33,498 nucleotides of DNA from JAJPHY01 sp040754475 (GTDB lineage Bacteria; Actinomycetota; UBA4738; HRBIN12). How positions within the stretch are numbered: the stretch's first letter is position 1; the number at the start of each line of letters is the position of its first letter. Location: NCBI GenBank assembly GCA_040754475.1, contig JBFMCN010000004.1, positions 1 through 33,498 of the forward strand. Reading direction: 5' to 3'. Shown here piece by piece: positions 22,508 to 31,511 of the stretch. The translations under genes were made by a program, and so were the position numbers. The notes under the pieces were generated by a model. That model made no database searches, was not told where the DNA came from, and saw only the letters and a list, made by a program, of their open reading frames with translations.

Positions 22508-23611
22508 ATGCGGTTCCTCGATCATCAGGGGTTAGAGCGACTCCTCGCAGGCCTCGTCGAGAGCGGCTACGAGCTCGTCGGCCCCACCGTCCGGGACGGG
22601 GCGATCGTGCTCGAGCGCATCGAGGGGGTGGGCGAGCTGCCCTGCGGCATAGGCGAAGAGCAGGGGCCGGGCCAGTACCGCCTGACCCGGCGAGACGACG
22701 GTCGCTTCTTCGGGTGGGCCCACGGCCCCGACTCGGCGAAGCGCTATCTGTTCCCTGCCAGAGAGCTGCTCGCGCGGATGCGTCGCGAGGGCGGCACGTT
22801 CGACGGCGCCGAGCAGGAGGAGGAGGCGAAGCCCCTCGCCTTCATCGGGCTCCGCTCGTGCGATCTGCACGCGATAGCGATCCAGGATCGGGTGTTCCTG
22901 GAGGCCGATCCTAGCTATCGGAGGCGGCGAGAATCGGCCGTGTTCGTGGGAGTCAACTGTGCAGACCCCGGTGCCACTTGCTTCTGTGCCTCGATGGGAA
23001 CCGGGCCGCGATGCACGTCTGGATTCGATCTGGCGCTGACGGAGCTCGAAGGAGGCTTCGCGGTCGAGGTCGGCTCACCGAAGGGGGAGGCGCTGCTCGG
23101 ACGGGTCCCGGCCCGCGAGGCGACCGAGGCTGAGGTCTCCGCCGTCGCAGAGATCGAGCAAACGGCGATCGCGAACATGGGTCGCCAGATGGACGAGTGG
23201 GACATGCCGGCTCTCCTCTACCGGAACCGGTTGCATCCCAGGTGGAAGGAAGTCGCGGCGCGTTGCCTGGCTTGCGGCAATTGCACTTCGGTGTGCCCGA
23301 CGTGCTTCTGCCACGACATCGTCGAGGGCGTGAGCCTGACCGGAGACCAGGCGACCCGCACACGCGAATGGGCTTCGTGCTTCTCGGAGGAGTACAGCTG
23401 GGCGGCCGGGGTGGTCATGCGCCACAGCCGTGAGGCCCGCTACCGTCAGTGGCTCACCCACAAGTTCGCATCGTGGATCGACCAGTTCGGAACGTCCGGA
23501 TGTGTGGGCTGCGGCCGGTGCATCACGTGGTGCCCGGTCGGGATCGACGTGACCGAGGAGGTGGCCGCGATCCGAGCCACCGACGGCCAAGTGGAGGTGG
23601 TGGCGTCATGA
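22508..23611 (+). CDS. hydB: Group 3b NiFe hydrogenase beta subunit (4Fe-4S electron transfer)
   Basis: The 367-residue product matches HydB of sulfhydrogenases and AsrA of anaerobic sulfite reductase. The N-terminal two-thirds holds FIGLRSCDLHAI and VNCADPGATCFCASMGTGP. The C-terminal part has two clusters: Cys253-x2-256-x2-259-x3-263 (CLACGNCTSVCPTCFC, with two extra Cys) and Cys332-x2-335-x2-338-x3-342 (CVGCGRCITWCPVG). It should pass electrons between the FAD subunit and the hydrogenase dimer. ATG 22508 has GGGAGG before it. The gene order beta, gamma, delta, alpha is that of the Pyrococcus hyd operon. Confidence 0.93.
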   Translation: MRFLDHQGLERLLAGLVESGYELVGPTVRDGAIVLERIEGVGELPCGIGEEQGPGQYRLTRRDDGRFFGWAHGPDSAKRYLFPARELLARMRREGGTFDGAEQEEEAKPLAFIGLRSCDLHAIAIQDRVFLEADPSYRRRRESAVFVGVNCADPGATCFCASMGTGPRCTSGFDLALTELEGGFAVEVGSPKGEALLGRVPAREATEAEVSAVAEIEQTAIANMGRQMDEWDMPALLYRNRLHPRWKEVAARCLACGNCTSVCPTCFCHDIVEGVSLTGDQATRTREWASCFSEEYSWAAGVVMRHSREARYRQWLTHKFASWIDQFGTSGCVGCGRCITWCPVGIDVTEEVAAIRATDGQVEVVAS

Positions 23612-24486
23612 GGGCCGAGACCGCAGCCATCCGGACCCGGGCTCTCGATCCCGAGGGGCCGCCGACACGCATCGCGGTTATCACGCGGATAGTGCCCGAG
23701 ACTCCCGATTCCTCCACTTACTGGGCCAGGTTCCGGGCCGGCGAGGGCGACGGCTACTCGTTCGAGCCGGGCCAGTTCAACATGCTGTACTTGTTCGGAG
23801 TCGGCGAGGTCGCGATCTCGATCTCCTCCGATCCGTCGCATCCGCAGCTGATCGGCCACACGATCCGTTCCGTCGGGCGCGTGACGAACGTGTTCCGCGA
23901 CCTACGTCCCGGCGACGAGATCGGGGTGCGAGGGCCGTTCGGCCGGCCGTGGCCGCTCGACAGCGCGCGGGGCGGAGACCTGGTCGTGGTGGCCGGGGGG
24001 GTTGGGATCTGCCCGGTGCGGCCGGCTATCGAGTACGCCATGCGCCATCGGGATCAGTTCCGCCGGCTGATCCTGCTGATGGGCGCGCGCGAGCCCAGCC
24101 TGTTCCCGTACAAGGACGAGCTCGAGAAGTGGGTCGCGCAGATGCAGCGTATCGGCGTGGAGCTGCATCTGACCGTCGACGAGGCCGACGCCGACTGGAA
24201 GTACGGCGAGGGCGTCGTGACGACGCTGTATCCGAAGGCCGAGCTCGAGGCCGCCCATACGACGGCGTTCATATGCGGGCCGGAGATCATGATGTGGTTC
24301 GCGGCAAAGGGGCTCCTCGAGATGGGTGTACCGGCGGAGCGCGTGCACGTCTCGCTGGAGCGGCACATGCAGTGCGGCATCAAGCTCTGCGGCCATTGCC
24401 AGTTGGGACCGAAGTTCGTCTGCCAGGACGGCCCGGTGTTCCGGTGGGACGAGGTCCGCGACATGTTGGAGGTGCGAGAGCTGTGA
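23608..24486 (+). CDS. hydG: Group 3b hydrogenase gamma subunit (FAD/NAD(P)H-binding)
   Basis: The 292-residue diaphorase subunit belongs to the ferredoxin-NADP reductase-like family (also AsrB and dihydroorotate dehydrogenase electron-transfer subunit). It has the FAD region (FEPGQFNMLYLFG, ISISSDPSHP), the nucleotide-binding glycine motif VVVAGGVGICPVRPAI and the 2Fe-2S motif MQCGIKLCGHCQLG with a final Cys in FVCQDGP. It should exchange hydride with NADP(H). Start ATG 23608 overlaps the hydB stop (ATGA). Confidence 0.93.
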   Translation: MRAETAAIRTRALDPEGPPTRIAVITRIVPETPDSSTYWARFRAGEGDGYSFEPGQFNMLYLFGVGEVAISISSDPSHPQLIGHTIRSVGRVTNVFRDLRPGDEIGVRGPFGRPWPLDSARGGDLVVVAGGVGICPVRPAIEYAMRHRDQFRRLILLMGAREPSLFPYKDELEKWVAQMQRIGVELHLTVDEADADWKYGEGVVTTLYPKAELEAAHTTAFICGPEIMMWFAAKGLLEMGVPAERVHVSLERHMQCGIKLCGHCQLGPKFVCQDGPVFRWDEVRDMLEVREL

Positions 24487-25295
24487 GCGCCAAAGTGAAG
24501 CCCCGCGTCGCGGTCTTCAAGATGTCCTCCTGCGGTGGCTGCCAATTGCAGCTGCTGAACGCGGAGGAGGCGCTTCTCGAGCTCGCCGGCGCGGTCGACA
24601 TAGTGAACTTCGCGGAGGCGTCTTCGAATATCCAGCCTGGGCCCTACGACATCGCGTTCGTGGAGGGTTCGGTCGCGACGCCCAGAGGTGAGGAGGAGAT
24701 AGGGGAGATCCGGGAGCAGTCGAAGTTCCTGGTCACGATCGGTGCCTGCGCAACCTCCGGCGGTATCCAGGCGCTGCGAAACATCGCCGACACCGATGCG
24801 TTCGTGAACACCGTGTATCCGAAGCCCGAGTACTTGAAGACGCTCGAGGACTCGCACGCGGTCTCGGACTTCGTCAAGGTCGACCTCGAGCTGACCGGCT
24901 GCCCCGTCGATCGCGACGAGCTCCTCGGCGCCGTAGCTGCGTTGCTGACGGGCACCCTTCCACGCGTGTCGACATCGCCGGTGTGCGTCGAATGCAAGCG
25001 GCGCGGTTACGTCTGCGTGCTCGTGGCGAACGGCGAGCCCTGTCTCGGTCCGGTAACGCGTACTGGGTGCGGCGCGCTCTGCCCCAGGTTCGGGCGCGGC
25101 TGCTATGGGTGTTTCGGTCCGTCCCAGCCGCCGAACACAGAAGCGTTGAGCGCTCGCTTCCTTGCGCTGGGGGTCTCGAAGAAGGAGGTCGCCAACAAGT
25201 TCCGGTTCATCACGGGCTGGGCGCCGGCCTTCCGGGATGCCGCCGACGCGATAGAGAACGGCAAGAAGCCGGAGAAGGGGGTAGCCAAGCCATGA
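24483..25295 (+). CDS. hydD: Group 3b hydrogenase delta (small) subunit
   Basis: The 270-residue small subunit carries the iron-sulfur relay next to the active site. The proximal cluster ligands are in SSCGGCQLQLL, GACATSGG and LTGCPVDRDE. Additional Cys-rich segments, CVECKRRGYVCVLVANGEPC and GCGALCPRFGRGCYGCFGP, bind further clusters. There is no Tat signal peptide, so the enzyme is cytoplasmic, as expected for group 3. Start GTG 24483 overlaps the hydG stop (GTGA). Confidence 0.93.
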   Translation: MSAKVKPRVAVFKMSSCGGCQLQLLNAEEALLELAGAVDIVNFAEASSNIQPGPYDIAFVEGSVATPRGEEEIGEIREQSKFLVTIGACATSGGIQALRNIADTDAFVNTVYPKPEYLKTLEDSHAVSDFVKVDLELTGCPVDRDELLGAVAALLTGTLPRVSTSPVCVECKRRGYVCVLVANGEPCLGPVTRTGCGALCPRFGRGCYGCFGPSQPPNTEALSARFLALGVSKKEVANKFRFITGWAPAFRDAADAIENGKKPEKGVAKP

Positions 25296-26584
25296 CCCGC
25301 CGCTCGGTCGAGGTTCCCGTCATCGCTCGCGTGGAGGGAGAGGGAGCGCTGCACCTGACGGTGAGCGACGACGAGATCACCGACCTCCGCCTGGAGATCT
25401 ACGAGCCCCCGCGCTTCTTCGAGGCGTTCCTGGCCGGCCGACACTTCTCCGAGGTCCCGGACATAGTGGCGAGGATCTGCGGGATCTGCTCGGTCGCGTA
25501 CCAGATGAGCGCGTCCCACGGTCTCGAACGCCTATTCGAGATCCAGGTGCCGCAAGGTACGCGTGAGCTGCGGCGCCTCCTGTATTGCGCAGAGTGGATC
25601 GAGAGCCACGTTCTCCACGTGTTCCTCTTGGCCGCACCCGACTTCCTTGGGTTCGACAACGCCATCGACATGGCCACGGCCGCGCCCGACGTGGTCAAGG
25701 CGGCGCTGAAGATGAAGCGTATCGGCAACGACCTGAAAGTGGCTATAGGGGGCCGGGAGATGCACGCGGTCTCGGCGCACGTCGGCGGCTTCTCGAAGAC
25801 CCCGCGGCGCCGGGATCTCGAGGAGCTGCTTCCTCGCCTGGAATGGGCTCTCGGGGAAATGCCCGGGATTGCCGACTTGGTGGCCGGCTTTCAGAGCCCC
25901 GTTCTCACGCGACCGGCGGAGATGGTCTCCCTCGTGCACCCAGATGAGTACCCGATGAACGAGGGGTCTCTGGGGTCCACGAGCGGGAGGTCGTTCGACG
26001 CGCTTACGTTCGAGGATGTCACTCACGAGGTGCACGTCGAGCACTCGAACGCGCTCCACTCGCTCATGAGCGACAAGGGAACCCCCTACTTCGTTGGACC
26101 GCTCGCGCGCGTGAACCTGAATGCGGAGCGGCTGACGCCTGTCGCCCAGGAGTGTTTGCAGCGGACCGGCCTCTCGGTCCCTCAAGCTGATCCGTTCTTC
26201 TCTGTGGCCGCGCGGGTCGTGGAGATCGCCGTAGCGTTTGAGGAGGCGATCCGGCTCATCCGAGACTACGAGCCGCCCGAGCCTCCCACGGCAAAGGTCA
26301 GGCCGCGGGCCGGACGGGCAGCCTGGGTGACGGAGGCACCGCGGGGGATTCTCTACCACCGCTACGACGTGGACGACGACGGCAGGATCCTCGAGGCGAA
26401 GATCGTTCCGCCCACGTCTCAGAATCTGCGGCACATGGAGGAGGACCTGAGGTTGTTCGTTCCCGGCGCGCTCGATGCTTCGGACGAAGACCTGACGCGG
26501 ATGTGCGAGATGGTGGTTCGGAACTACGACCCGTGCATCTCGTGCGCGACCCACTTCCTGCGCCTGGACATCCGGCGGGCGTGA
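25292..26584 (+). CDS. hydA: Group 3b hydrogenase alpha (large, NiFe) subunit
   Basis: The 430-residue catalytic subunit binds the NiFe(CN)2CO centre. The N-terminal ligand motif is RICGICSV (Cys63, Cys66) and the C-terminal one is DPCISCATH (Cys415, Cys418, His421). The chain continues nine residues (FLRLDIRRA) beyond the His, consistent with a peptide removed by the maturation protease encoded next. All four nickel-binding Cys are present, so it looks functional. ATGA overlap with hydD and GTGA overlap with the protease gene. Confidence 0.95.
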   Translation: MTRRSVEVPVIARVEGEGALHLTVSDDEITDLRLEIYEPPRFFEAFLAGRHFSEVPDIVARICGICSVAYQMSASHGLERLFEIQVPQGTRELRRLLYCAEWIESHVLHVFLLAAPDFLGFDNAIDMATAAPDVVKAALKMKRIGNDLKVAIGGREMHAVSAHVGGFSKTPRRRDLEELLPRLEWALGEMPGIADLVAGFQSPVLTRPAEMVSLVHPDEYPMNEGSLGSTSGRSFDALTFEDVTHEVHVEHSNALHSLMSDKGTPYFVGPLARVNLNAERLTPVAQECLQRTGLSVPQADPFFSVAARVVEIAVAFEEAIRLIRDYEPPEPPTAKVRPRAGRAAWVTEAPRGILYHRYDVDDDGRILEAKIVPPTSQNLRHMEEDLRLFVPGALDASDEDLTRMCEMVVRNYDPCISCATHFLRLDIRRA

Positions 26585-27357
26585 TGAAGATGGCCCGAGT
26601 CCGGGTTATTGGGTGCGGCAACCCCGACGCGGGCGACGACGCTGTTGGCCTGATCGCGGTCAGGGAGGCGCGCCCCCATCTGAAGCGAGTCCCGGGCGTC
26701 GACGTCGTCGAGGCCGGTCCGGCTCTGAACGTCGTCCACCTGCTGGAGTGGGTCGACGCCGCCGTGATCGTCGACGCGGTGTGGGTGGCGGGCGGTGGCC
26801 GGGCGCCGGGCGAGATCGTCCGGGTCGATGTCGGCAACGACGGGATTCTGAGGGGCGCCGGGACGTCGCTTTCCTCGCATGGGTTCGGGCTGGCCGAGGC
26901 CGTCGGTCTCGCCGCGGCGCTCGGCGGGGCGCCCCGGATCGTCTTCCTCGGGATGGTGGCTGCCGATGTCGCCGCGGGTCGGCCCCTCTCCCCGGCCGTG
27001 CGTGTCGCTCTGCCCGAGCTGGCCAGCCAGATCTTGGCCGAGGCGCAGGTGCTCTCTGAGTCCTCGTGCCCAGGCCTTCAGGGGGAGAACAGCATGCCCC
27101 GGAGATACCCCATGCAGGTCTTCCACGAGCGGGAGCGCCGGCGGGGCGCCCTCGGAATGCACGGCCCGATCGAGTCCGATACGATGCCGGTCTACCCAAC
27201 CGTAGTGGGGGCAAGTCCGGCTCCTCGAATCCCGGAGGACTCCCGCGCCTGCAGGATGACCCACGATGAGGGGTTGCGGGGGCTTGGACACATCCACATC
27301 GGGAAGGATCGCGGTGTCCGGCCCAGCCGGCATCGCAGCGAGGCTGCCTGGAGGTAG
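26581..27357 (+). CDS. Hydrogenase maturation protease with an unusual C-terminal extension
   Basis: Residues 1-160 match the HyaD/HycI/HybD peptidase family: VIGCGNPDAGDDAVGL at the N-terminus, then VVEAGPALNVVHLLEW, IVDAVW with the metal-binding Asp, SSHGFGLAEAVGLA with the His, and VFLGMVAAD. It should clip the C-terminal peptide of the large subunit after nickel insertion. Family members are about 150-170 residues, but this frame runs to 258. The last 98 residues (from about 27061) are rich in Arg, Pro, His and Met with no family I recognise. Start GTG 26581 overlaps hydA; ATG 26584 and 26590 are alternatives. Confidence 0.85.
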   Translation: MMKMARVRVIGCGNPDAGDDAVGLIAVREARPHLKRVPGVDVVEAGPALNVVHLLEWVDAAVIVDAVWVAGGGRAPGEIVRVDVGNDGILRGAGTSLSSHGFGLAEAVGLAAALGGAPRIVFLGMVAADVAAGRPLSPAVRVALPELASQILAEAQVLSESSCPGLQGENSMPRRYPMQVFHERERRRGALGMHGPIESDTMPVYPTVVGASPAPRIPEDSRACRMTHDEGLRGLGHIHIGKDRGVRPSRHRSEAAWR

Positions 27358-27364
27358 ATCCATC

Positions 27365-28087
27365 GTGGCGCAGACGACCGCACCAACCAGCGAGACTCGG
27401 AAGAACGGGTCGACGCGCGGATCATGGAAGAAGTGGCGACGGGTCACGGACCAGTCGCGGTTCGAGCAACAGCTCGATCCGGGGTTCACGCAAGAGATCA
27501 CGTCGATCCCGAATGGTGAACGGCTGCACGAATGCATCCAGTGCGGCACGTGCAGCGCCGCATGCGCGGTGAGCGCGTTCATGGACTACACGCCTCGGCG
27601 GCTCATCGCGATGACGCGGGCCGGGTGCAGGGACGACGTGCTCCACAGCCTGTCGCCGTGGGTGTGCACATCCTGCTACGCATGCACGGTCGAATGCCCG
27701 AAGCAGGTCCCGGTTACTGAGATCATGCATGCTCTCAAGCGGACGGCTCTGCGGGAGGGGGAGTATCCGAGGCGGTTCACGACGCCCATCATGGCGCGCG
27801 AGTTCGTCGGCATGATCGAGAGGCATGGACGCAGCACCGAGTCGTGGATCTCGTTGAAGCTGTATCTGAAGACCAATCCCTTCCAGCTGCTCAAGTACTA
27901 CCGGCTCGCGCTCCGGCTCGCGCGACTGGGAAGGCTGGGCTTTGGACGGGAGTCGATCCGCCGTCCGGCGGAGCTCAGAAGGATGCTCGAGGCGGTAGAG
28001 ACACCTGCTTCCCGCGTCCCTGCAAGGGGCACTTCTACTGGGTCCGTTGGGAGCCTCGCCGTGGCTGCGACGGGGGGTGGATCATGA
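27365..28087 (+). CDS. hdrC: HdrC-like subunit (two 4Fe-4S clusters)
   Basis: The 240-residue product resembles HdrC of heterodisulfide reductase, which relays electrons from HdrA to HdrB. Two ferredoxin motifs are visible: CIQCGTCSAAC (Cys57, 60, 63, 67) and CTSCYACTVECP (Cys101, 104, 107, 111), followed by the family's VTEIMHALKR helix and a C-terminal basic helical region. A poorly conserved 45-residue N-terminus precedes the clusters. I choose GTG 27365, 10 bases after GGAGG; an in-frame ATG at 27266 lies inside the protease gene. Its TGA overlaps the hdrB start. Confidence 0.88.
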   Translation: MAQTTAPTSETRKNGSTRGSWKKWRRVTDQSRFEQQLDPGFTQEITSIPNGERLHECIQCGTCSAACAVSAFMDYTPRRLIAMTRAGCRDDVLHSLSPWVCTSCYACTVECPKQVPVTEIMHALKRTALREGEYPRRFTTPIMAREFVGMIERHGRSTESWISLKLYLKTNPFQLLKYYRLALRLARLGRLGFGRESIRRPAELRRMLEAVETPASRVPARGTSTGSVGSLAVAATGGGS

Positions 28088-29007
28088 CATACGCCTTCTT
28101 CCCCGGCTGCTCCGCGTTGGGCACCGGACGATCGTACGTAGAGTCGCTCGTTGCCGTCCTGGAGAAGTTGGGGTCGGGGCTGAACGAGCTGGAGGACTGG
28201 AACTGCTGTGGCGCTACCGCATGGCCGTCGGTCGACGACGTCAAGGCGGTCGCCCTGTCGGCGCGCAACCTGGCGCTGGCTGAGGAGGCCAACCCGGGTA
28301 CGGATCCGGTCGACGTCGTAGCCCCCTGCGCCGGTTGCTACCGGGCGCTGCTGAAGGCCGAGCGTGCTCTGGAGGAGCGAGGAGAGGTGTCCGAGAGGGT
28401 CGACTTCGCGCTTCAGACCGTGGGCCTTCGATCGGAACGGCGAGCGCGGACCCGTCACCCCCTGGACGTGCTGGTGAACGAAATCGGGGTCACCCGGATC
28501 GGAGCGGCCGTCACGCGGCCGCTGGATGGGCTCAAGGTCGCCTGCTACTACGGGTGCTTGGTCGTTCGCCCGTACGCCACCTTCGACGACACTCGCGACC
28601 CAACCTCCATGGATCGGCTGGTACGAGCGATCGGAGGGGAGCCCATCGATTGGTCCATGAAGACGCGCTGCTGTGGCGGCTCGTGCTACTGTGGTGGCCC
28701 CCTCATCGGGGCTATGCCGGAGGCCACGCTTCAGCTCAGCCACGAGCTTGTGAAGGAAGCGAAGAAGCTCGGCGCGGACGTGATCGCAACGGTTTGCCCA
28801 CTTTGCGCGTTCAATCTCGAAGGGTTCCAGGACCGGATGTCTCGCGAGTTCGGCGAGACTCTCGAGGTGAACGTCGGCTTCATCACGCAGCTGCTCGGAC
28901 TTGCGCTCGGTCTCGACGAGCGAACGCTGGGCATTCACCGCATGCTGCGGTGGAACCTTCCGGAGTCTCGGCGGGCGGCACAAGGAGGGGTCCATGCACC
29001 TGCCTGA
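28084..29007 (+). CDS. hdrB: HdrB-like subunit (two CCG domains)
   Basis: The 307-residue product has the two Cys-rich CCG domains that bind the noncubane 4Fe-4S clusters where HdrB splits a disulfide. Domain 1 has Cys9, Cys41-Cys42 and Cys82-x2-Cys85 (FFPGCSALGTGRSYVES, NCCGATAW, PCAGCYRAL), spacing C-x31-CC-x39-CxxC. Domain 2 has ACYYGCLVV, TRCCGGSCYCGG and TVCPLCAFN. The segment after the second CCG contains two additional Cys. The substrate is not set by sequence; in a bacterium without coenzymes M and B it is presumably another disulfide or thiol carrier. Confidence 0.92.
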   Translation: MTYAFFPGCSALGTGRSYVESLVAVLEKLGSGLNELEDWNCCGATAWPSVDDVKAVALSARNLALAEEANPGTDPVDVVAPCAGCYRALLKAERALEERGEVSERVDFALQTVGLRSERRARTRHPLDVLVNEIGVTRIGAAVTRPLDGLKVACYYGCLVVRPYATFDDTRDPTSMDRLVRAIGGEPIDWSMKTRCCGGSCYCGGPLIGAMPEATLQLSHELVKEAKKLGADVIATVCPLCAFNLEGFQDRMSREFGETLEVNVGFITQLLGLALGLDERTLGIHRMLRWNLPESRRAAQGGVHAPA

Positions 29008-31024
29008 TGGGGACGGCGAGGTGAAATCACCTCCGGAGTCGATGGCCACGGCGCCGAAGGTCGGTGTCTATGTCTGTCACTGCGGTCTGAACATAGCGGG
29101 CAAGGTCGACGTCGAGCGTCTGGTCGAGTTCGCAAGCACGCTGCCGGACGTCGCCGTAGCCCGGGATTACAGGTTCATGTGCTCGGATCCGGGCCAAGAG
29201 CTGATCCAGCAGGACATCCGCGACGGCCTCGTGAACCGGGTCGTCGTGGCCTCCTGCTCACCGCTCATGCACGAGGCCACTTTCCGAGGAGCGACTGCCG
29301 CGGGCGGCCTCAGTCCCTTCCTCTTCCAGATGGCCAGCATCCGCGAGCATGTGAGCTGGGTCACTGCAGACGGTGAGGAAGCAACCGAGAAGGCGGAGGC
29401 GCTCATCGCGGGAGCCGTGCGGCGCGTGGCCTTGCACGAGGACCTGGAGCGCCGCCAGGCCCCGGTTCTGCCGGACGTGCTGGTCGTCGGCGGTGGGATC
29501 GCGGGGATCCACGCGGCTCTCACGATGGCAGAGGCTGGCAAGCGTGTCTACTTGGTGGAGCGCGAGAGCACCATCGGCGGTCACATGGCGAAGTTCGACA
29601 AGACGTTCCCCACTCTCGACTGCTCCGCCTGCATCCTCACGCCGAAGATGTCGGCGGTGCGGTCCAACCCGAACATCACGCTCTGGACCTACTCCGATGT
29701 GGTGGGCGTCGAGGGCTTCACGGGCAACTTCACCGTGCGGGTCCGTCACCGTCCCCGCTACGTCAGGGAGGACCTATGCACGGGATGCCTGGCGTGCATC
29801 GACGCCTGCATAAACAAGAAGGCGAAGGTGCGAGACGAGTGGAATGAGGGGCTTGGGAAGCGCAAGCCGATCTACATCCCATTCCCGCAGGCCACGCCCC
29901 CCGTGGTCGTGGTCGACCCGGACGAATGCATCTGGTTCAAGACCGGCAAATGCCCCAGGACGTGCGTGGACGCCTGCGAGCGGGACGCCTTCGACTTCGA
30001 GCAGCGGGAGGAGTTCGACGAGGTGAAGGTCGGGGCGATCGTGCTGGCTACCGGCTTCAAGACGTTCGACGCGTCCCGCATCTTCGAGTACGGCTACGGC
30101 AGATACCCGAACGTCTACACCAGCCCGGAGGTGGAGCGTCTCCTCAATGCCGCCGGTCCAACGCAGGGCGAGATCGAGATGAGGGATGGAGGGAGGCCGA
30201 AGACCGTCGGGATCATCCACTGCGTCGGTTCGCGGGACGTCAAGTACAACTCCTACTGCTCACGTGTGTGCTGCATGTACTCCCTCAAGCTCGCGCACCT
30301 GATCAGGGAGCGCTCGGGCGCAGAGGTCTACAACTTCTACATCGACATGCGGGCACCGGGAAAGGGCTACGAGGAGTTCTACTGGAAGCTCCTGCAGGAG
30401 GGTACCCACTTCATCCGCGGCCGAGTCGCCGAGGTAACCGATGAGGCGATGTCGAAGGAAGAAGAGGGCAGGCTGGTCATCCGGGCCGAGGACACCCTCA
30501 TTGGGTTCGTGCGTCGGGTCCCCGTCGACATGGTGGTGCTCGCGGTGGGCCTCGAGCCTCAGTCCGACGCCGAGCAGGTTCGCCGGCTCTTCAACATCAG
30601 CTGTGGCGGGGAGGGATTCTTCACCGAACGGCACCCCAAGCTCGCCCCGGTGTCCACGTTCACCGACGGTATCTTCTTGGCGGGCGCTTGCCAGGGCCCT
30701 AAGGACATCCCCGACAGCGTCGCGCAGGCCGGCGCCGCCGCGGCCGAGGTGCTTGCGATGGTCGATCGGGGCGCCGTCGAGCTGGAGGCCAGCACGGCCT
30801 TCGTCGACGCCGCCGCGTGCTCGGGCTGCCGCACGTGCGTGGCTCTGTGCCCCTTCGGGGCTATCACCTACGACGCAGAGCGAAAGGTGGCGGCCGTGAA
30901 CGAGGTCGTCTGTAAGGGGTGCGGGATCTGCGTCGGCGCTTGCCCGTCTGGCGCCGCGCAGCAGCACCTCTTCACCGACCAACAGATTCTCTCCGAGATC
31001 GAAGGGGTGCTGCAGTATGTCTGA
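28994..31024 (+). CDS. hdrA: HdrA-like flavin-containing bifurcating subunit
   Basis: The 676-residue product has the HdrA architecture: N-terminal VGVYVCHCGLNIAGKVDV, FAD-binding VVGGGIAGIHAAL followed by STIGGHMAKFDKTFPTLDCS, a middle Cys-rich insert (CTGCLACIDAC and CIWFKTGKCPRTCVDAC), thioredoxin-reductase-like domain, and two C-terminal ferredoxin motifs (CSGCRTCVALCP, CKGCGICVGACP). In methanogens its FAD bifurcates electrons to ferredoxin and to HdrBC. ATG 28994 follows AAGGAGG at 5 bases and overlaps hdrB by 14 bases; the 3' end overlaps mvhD by 8 bases. In the middle insert the Pro that usually follows the last Cys is Asn or Glu. Confidence 0.93.
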   Translation: MHLPDGDGEVKSPPESMATAPKVGVYVCHCGLNIAGKVDVERLVEFASTLPDVAVARDYRFMCSDPGQELIQQDIRDGLVNRVVVASCSPLMHEATFRGATAAGGLSPFLFQMASIREHVSWVTADGEEATEKAEALIAGAVRRVALHEDLERRQAPVLPDVLVVGGGIAGIHAALTMAEAGKRVYLVERESTIGGHMAKFDKTFPTLDCSACILTPKMSAVRSNPNITLWTYSDVVGVEGFTGNFTVRVRHRPRYVREDLCTGCLACIDACINKKAKVRDEWNEGLGKRKPIYIPFPQATPPVVVVDPDECIWFKTGKCPRTCVDACERDAFDFEQREEFDEVKVGAIVLATGFKTFDASRIFEYGYGRYPNVYTSPEVERLLNAAGPTQGEIEMRDGGRPKTVGIIHCVGSRDVKYNSYCSRVCCMYSLKLAHLIRERSGAEVYNFYIDMRAPGKGYEEFYWKLLQEGTHFIRGRVAEVTDEAMSKEEEGRLVIRAEDTLIGFVRRVPVDMVVLAVGLEPQSDAEQVRRLFNISCGGEGFFTERHPKLAPVSTFTDGIFLAGACQGPKDIPDSVAQAGAAAAEVLAMVDRGAVELEASTAFVDAAACSGCRTCVALCPFGAITYDAERKVAAVNEVVCKGCGICVGACPSGAAQQHLFTDQQILSEIEGVLQYV

Positions 31025-31511
31025 GGCCGTGGACGAGACCTTCGAGCCACGGATTGTGGCCTTCTTCTGCAACTGGTGCACGTACACAGCCGCCGACCTT
31101 GCGGGTATCTGCCGGATGACGTACGCGCCGAACGTGCGCGTCGTTCGGTTGATGTGCTCGGGGAGGGTGGATCCGCAGTTCGTCCTGGCTGCTTTCCGGG
31201 ATGGTGCCGACGGGGTGCTGATCGGCGGTTGCCATCCGGGCGACTGCCACTACCAGCAAGGCAACTTCCACGCTCTTCGTCGCGTCGCTCTCCTGAGGCC
31301 GATGCTGAGGGACATGGGGATCGAGGAGGGGCGACTGCGGATTGAGTGGATCTCGGCCGCCGAGGGCGACAAGGTGCAACGGGTGTGCAACGAGATGACC
31401 GAGCAGGTGCGCATGCTTGGGCCGCTCCGGCTCGCCCCTGCCCCGGGTTCGCAGAACGACGCGGTGCTCGTGGAAGTGACCGAGGGTCTCGTCGAGCAGG
31501 AGGTGCCATGA
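31017..31511 (+). CDS. mvhD: MvhD-like 2Fe-2S adaptor between hydrogenase and HdrA
   Basis: The 164-residue product belongs to the MvhD/FlpD family, which links the electron donor to HdrA. Cys ligands are in FFCNWCTYTAADLAG (Cys18, Cys21), RLMCSGRVDP and GGCHPGDCHYQQGN, followed by RVALLRPMLRDMGI and RIEWISAAEG. Its place between hdrA and the hydrogenase small subunit fits that role. ATG 31017 overlaps hdrA by 8 bases; the TGA overlaps the next ATG. Confidence 0.93.
   Translation: MSEAVDETFEPRIVAFFCNWCTYTAADLAGICRMTYAPNVRVVRLMCSGRVDPQFVLAAFRDGADGVLIGGCHPGDCHYQQGNFHALRRVALLRPMLRDMGIEEGRLRIEWISAAEGDKVQRVCNEMTEQVRMLGPLRLAPAPGSQNDAVLVEVTEGLVEQEVP

Noticed and set aside
27266..27364. Upstream start for hdrC
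   Set aside because: It lies inside the protease frame, lacks similarity and has no ribosome site; GTG 27365 has GGAGG before it.
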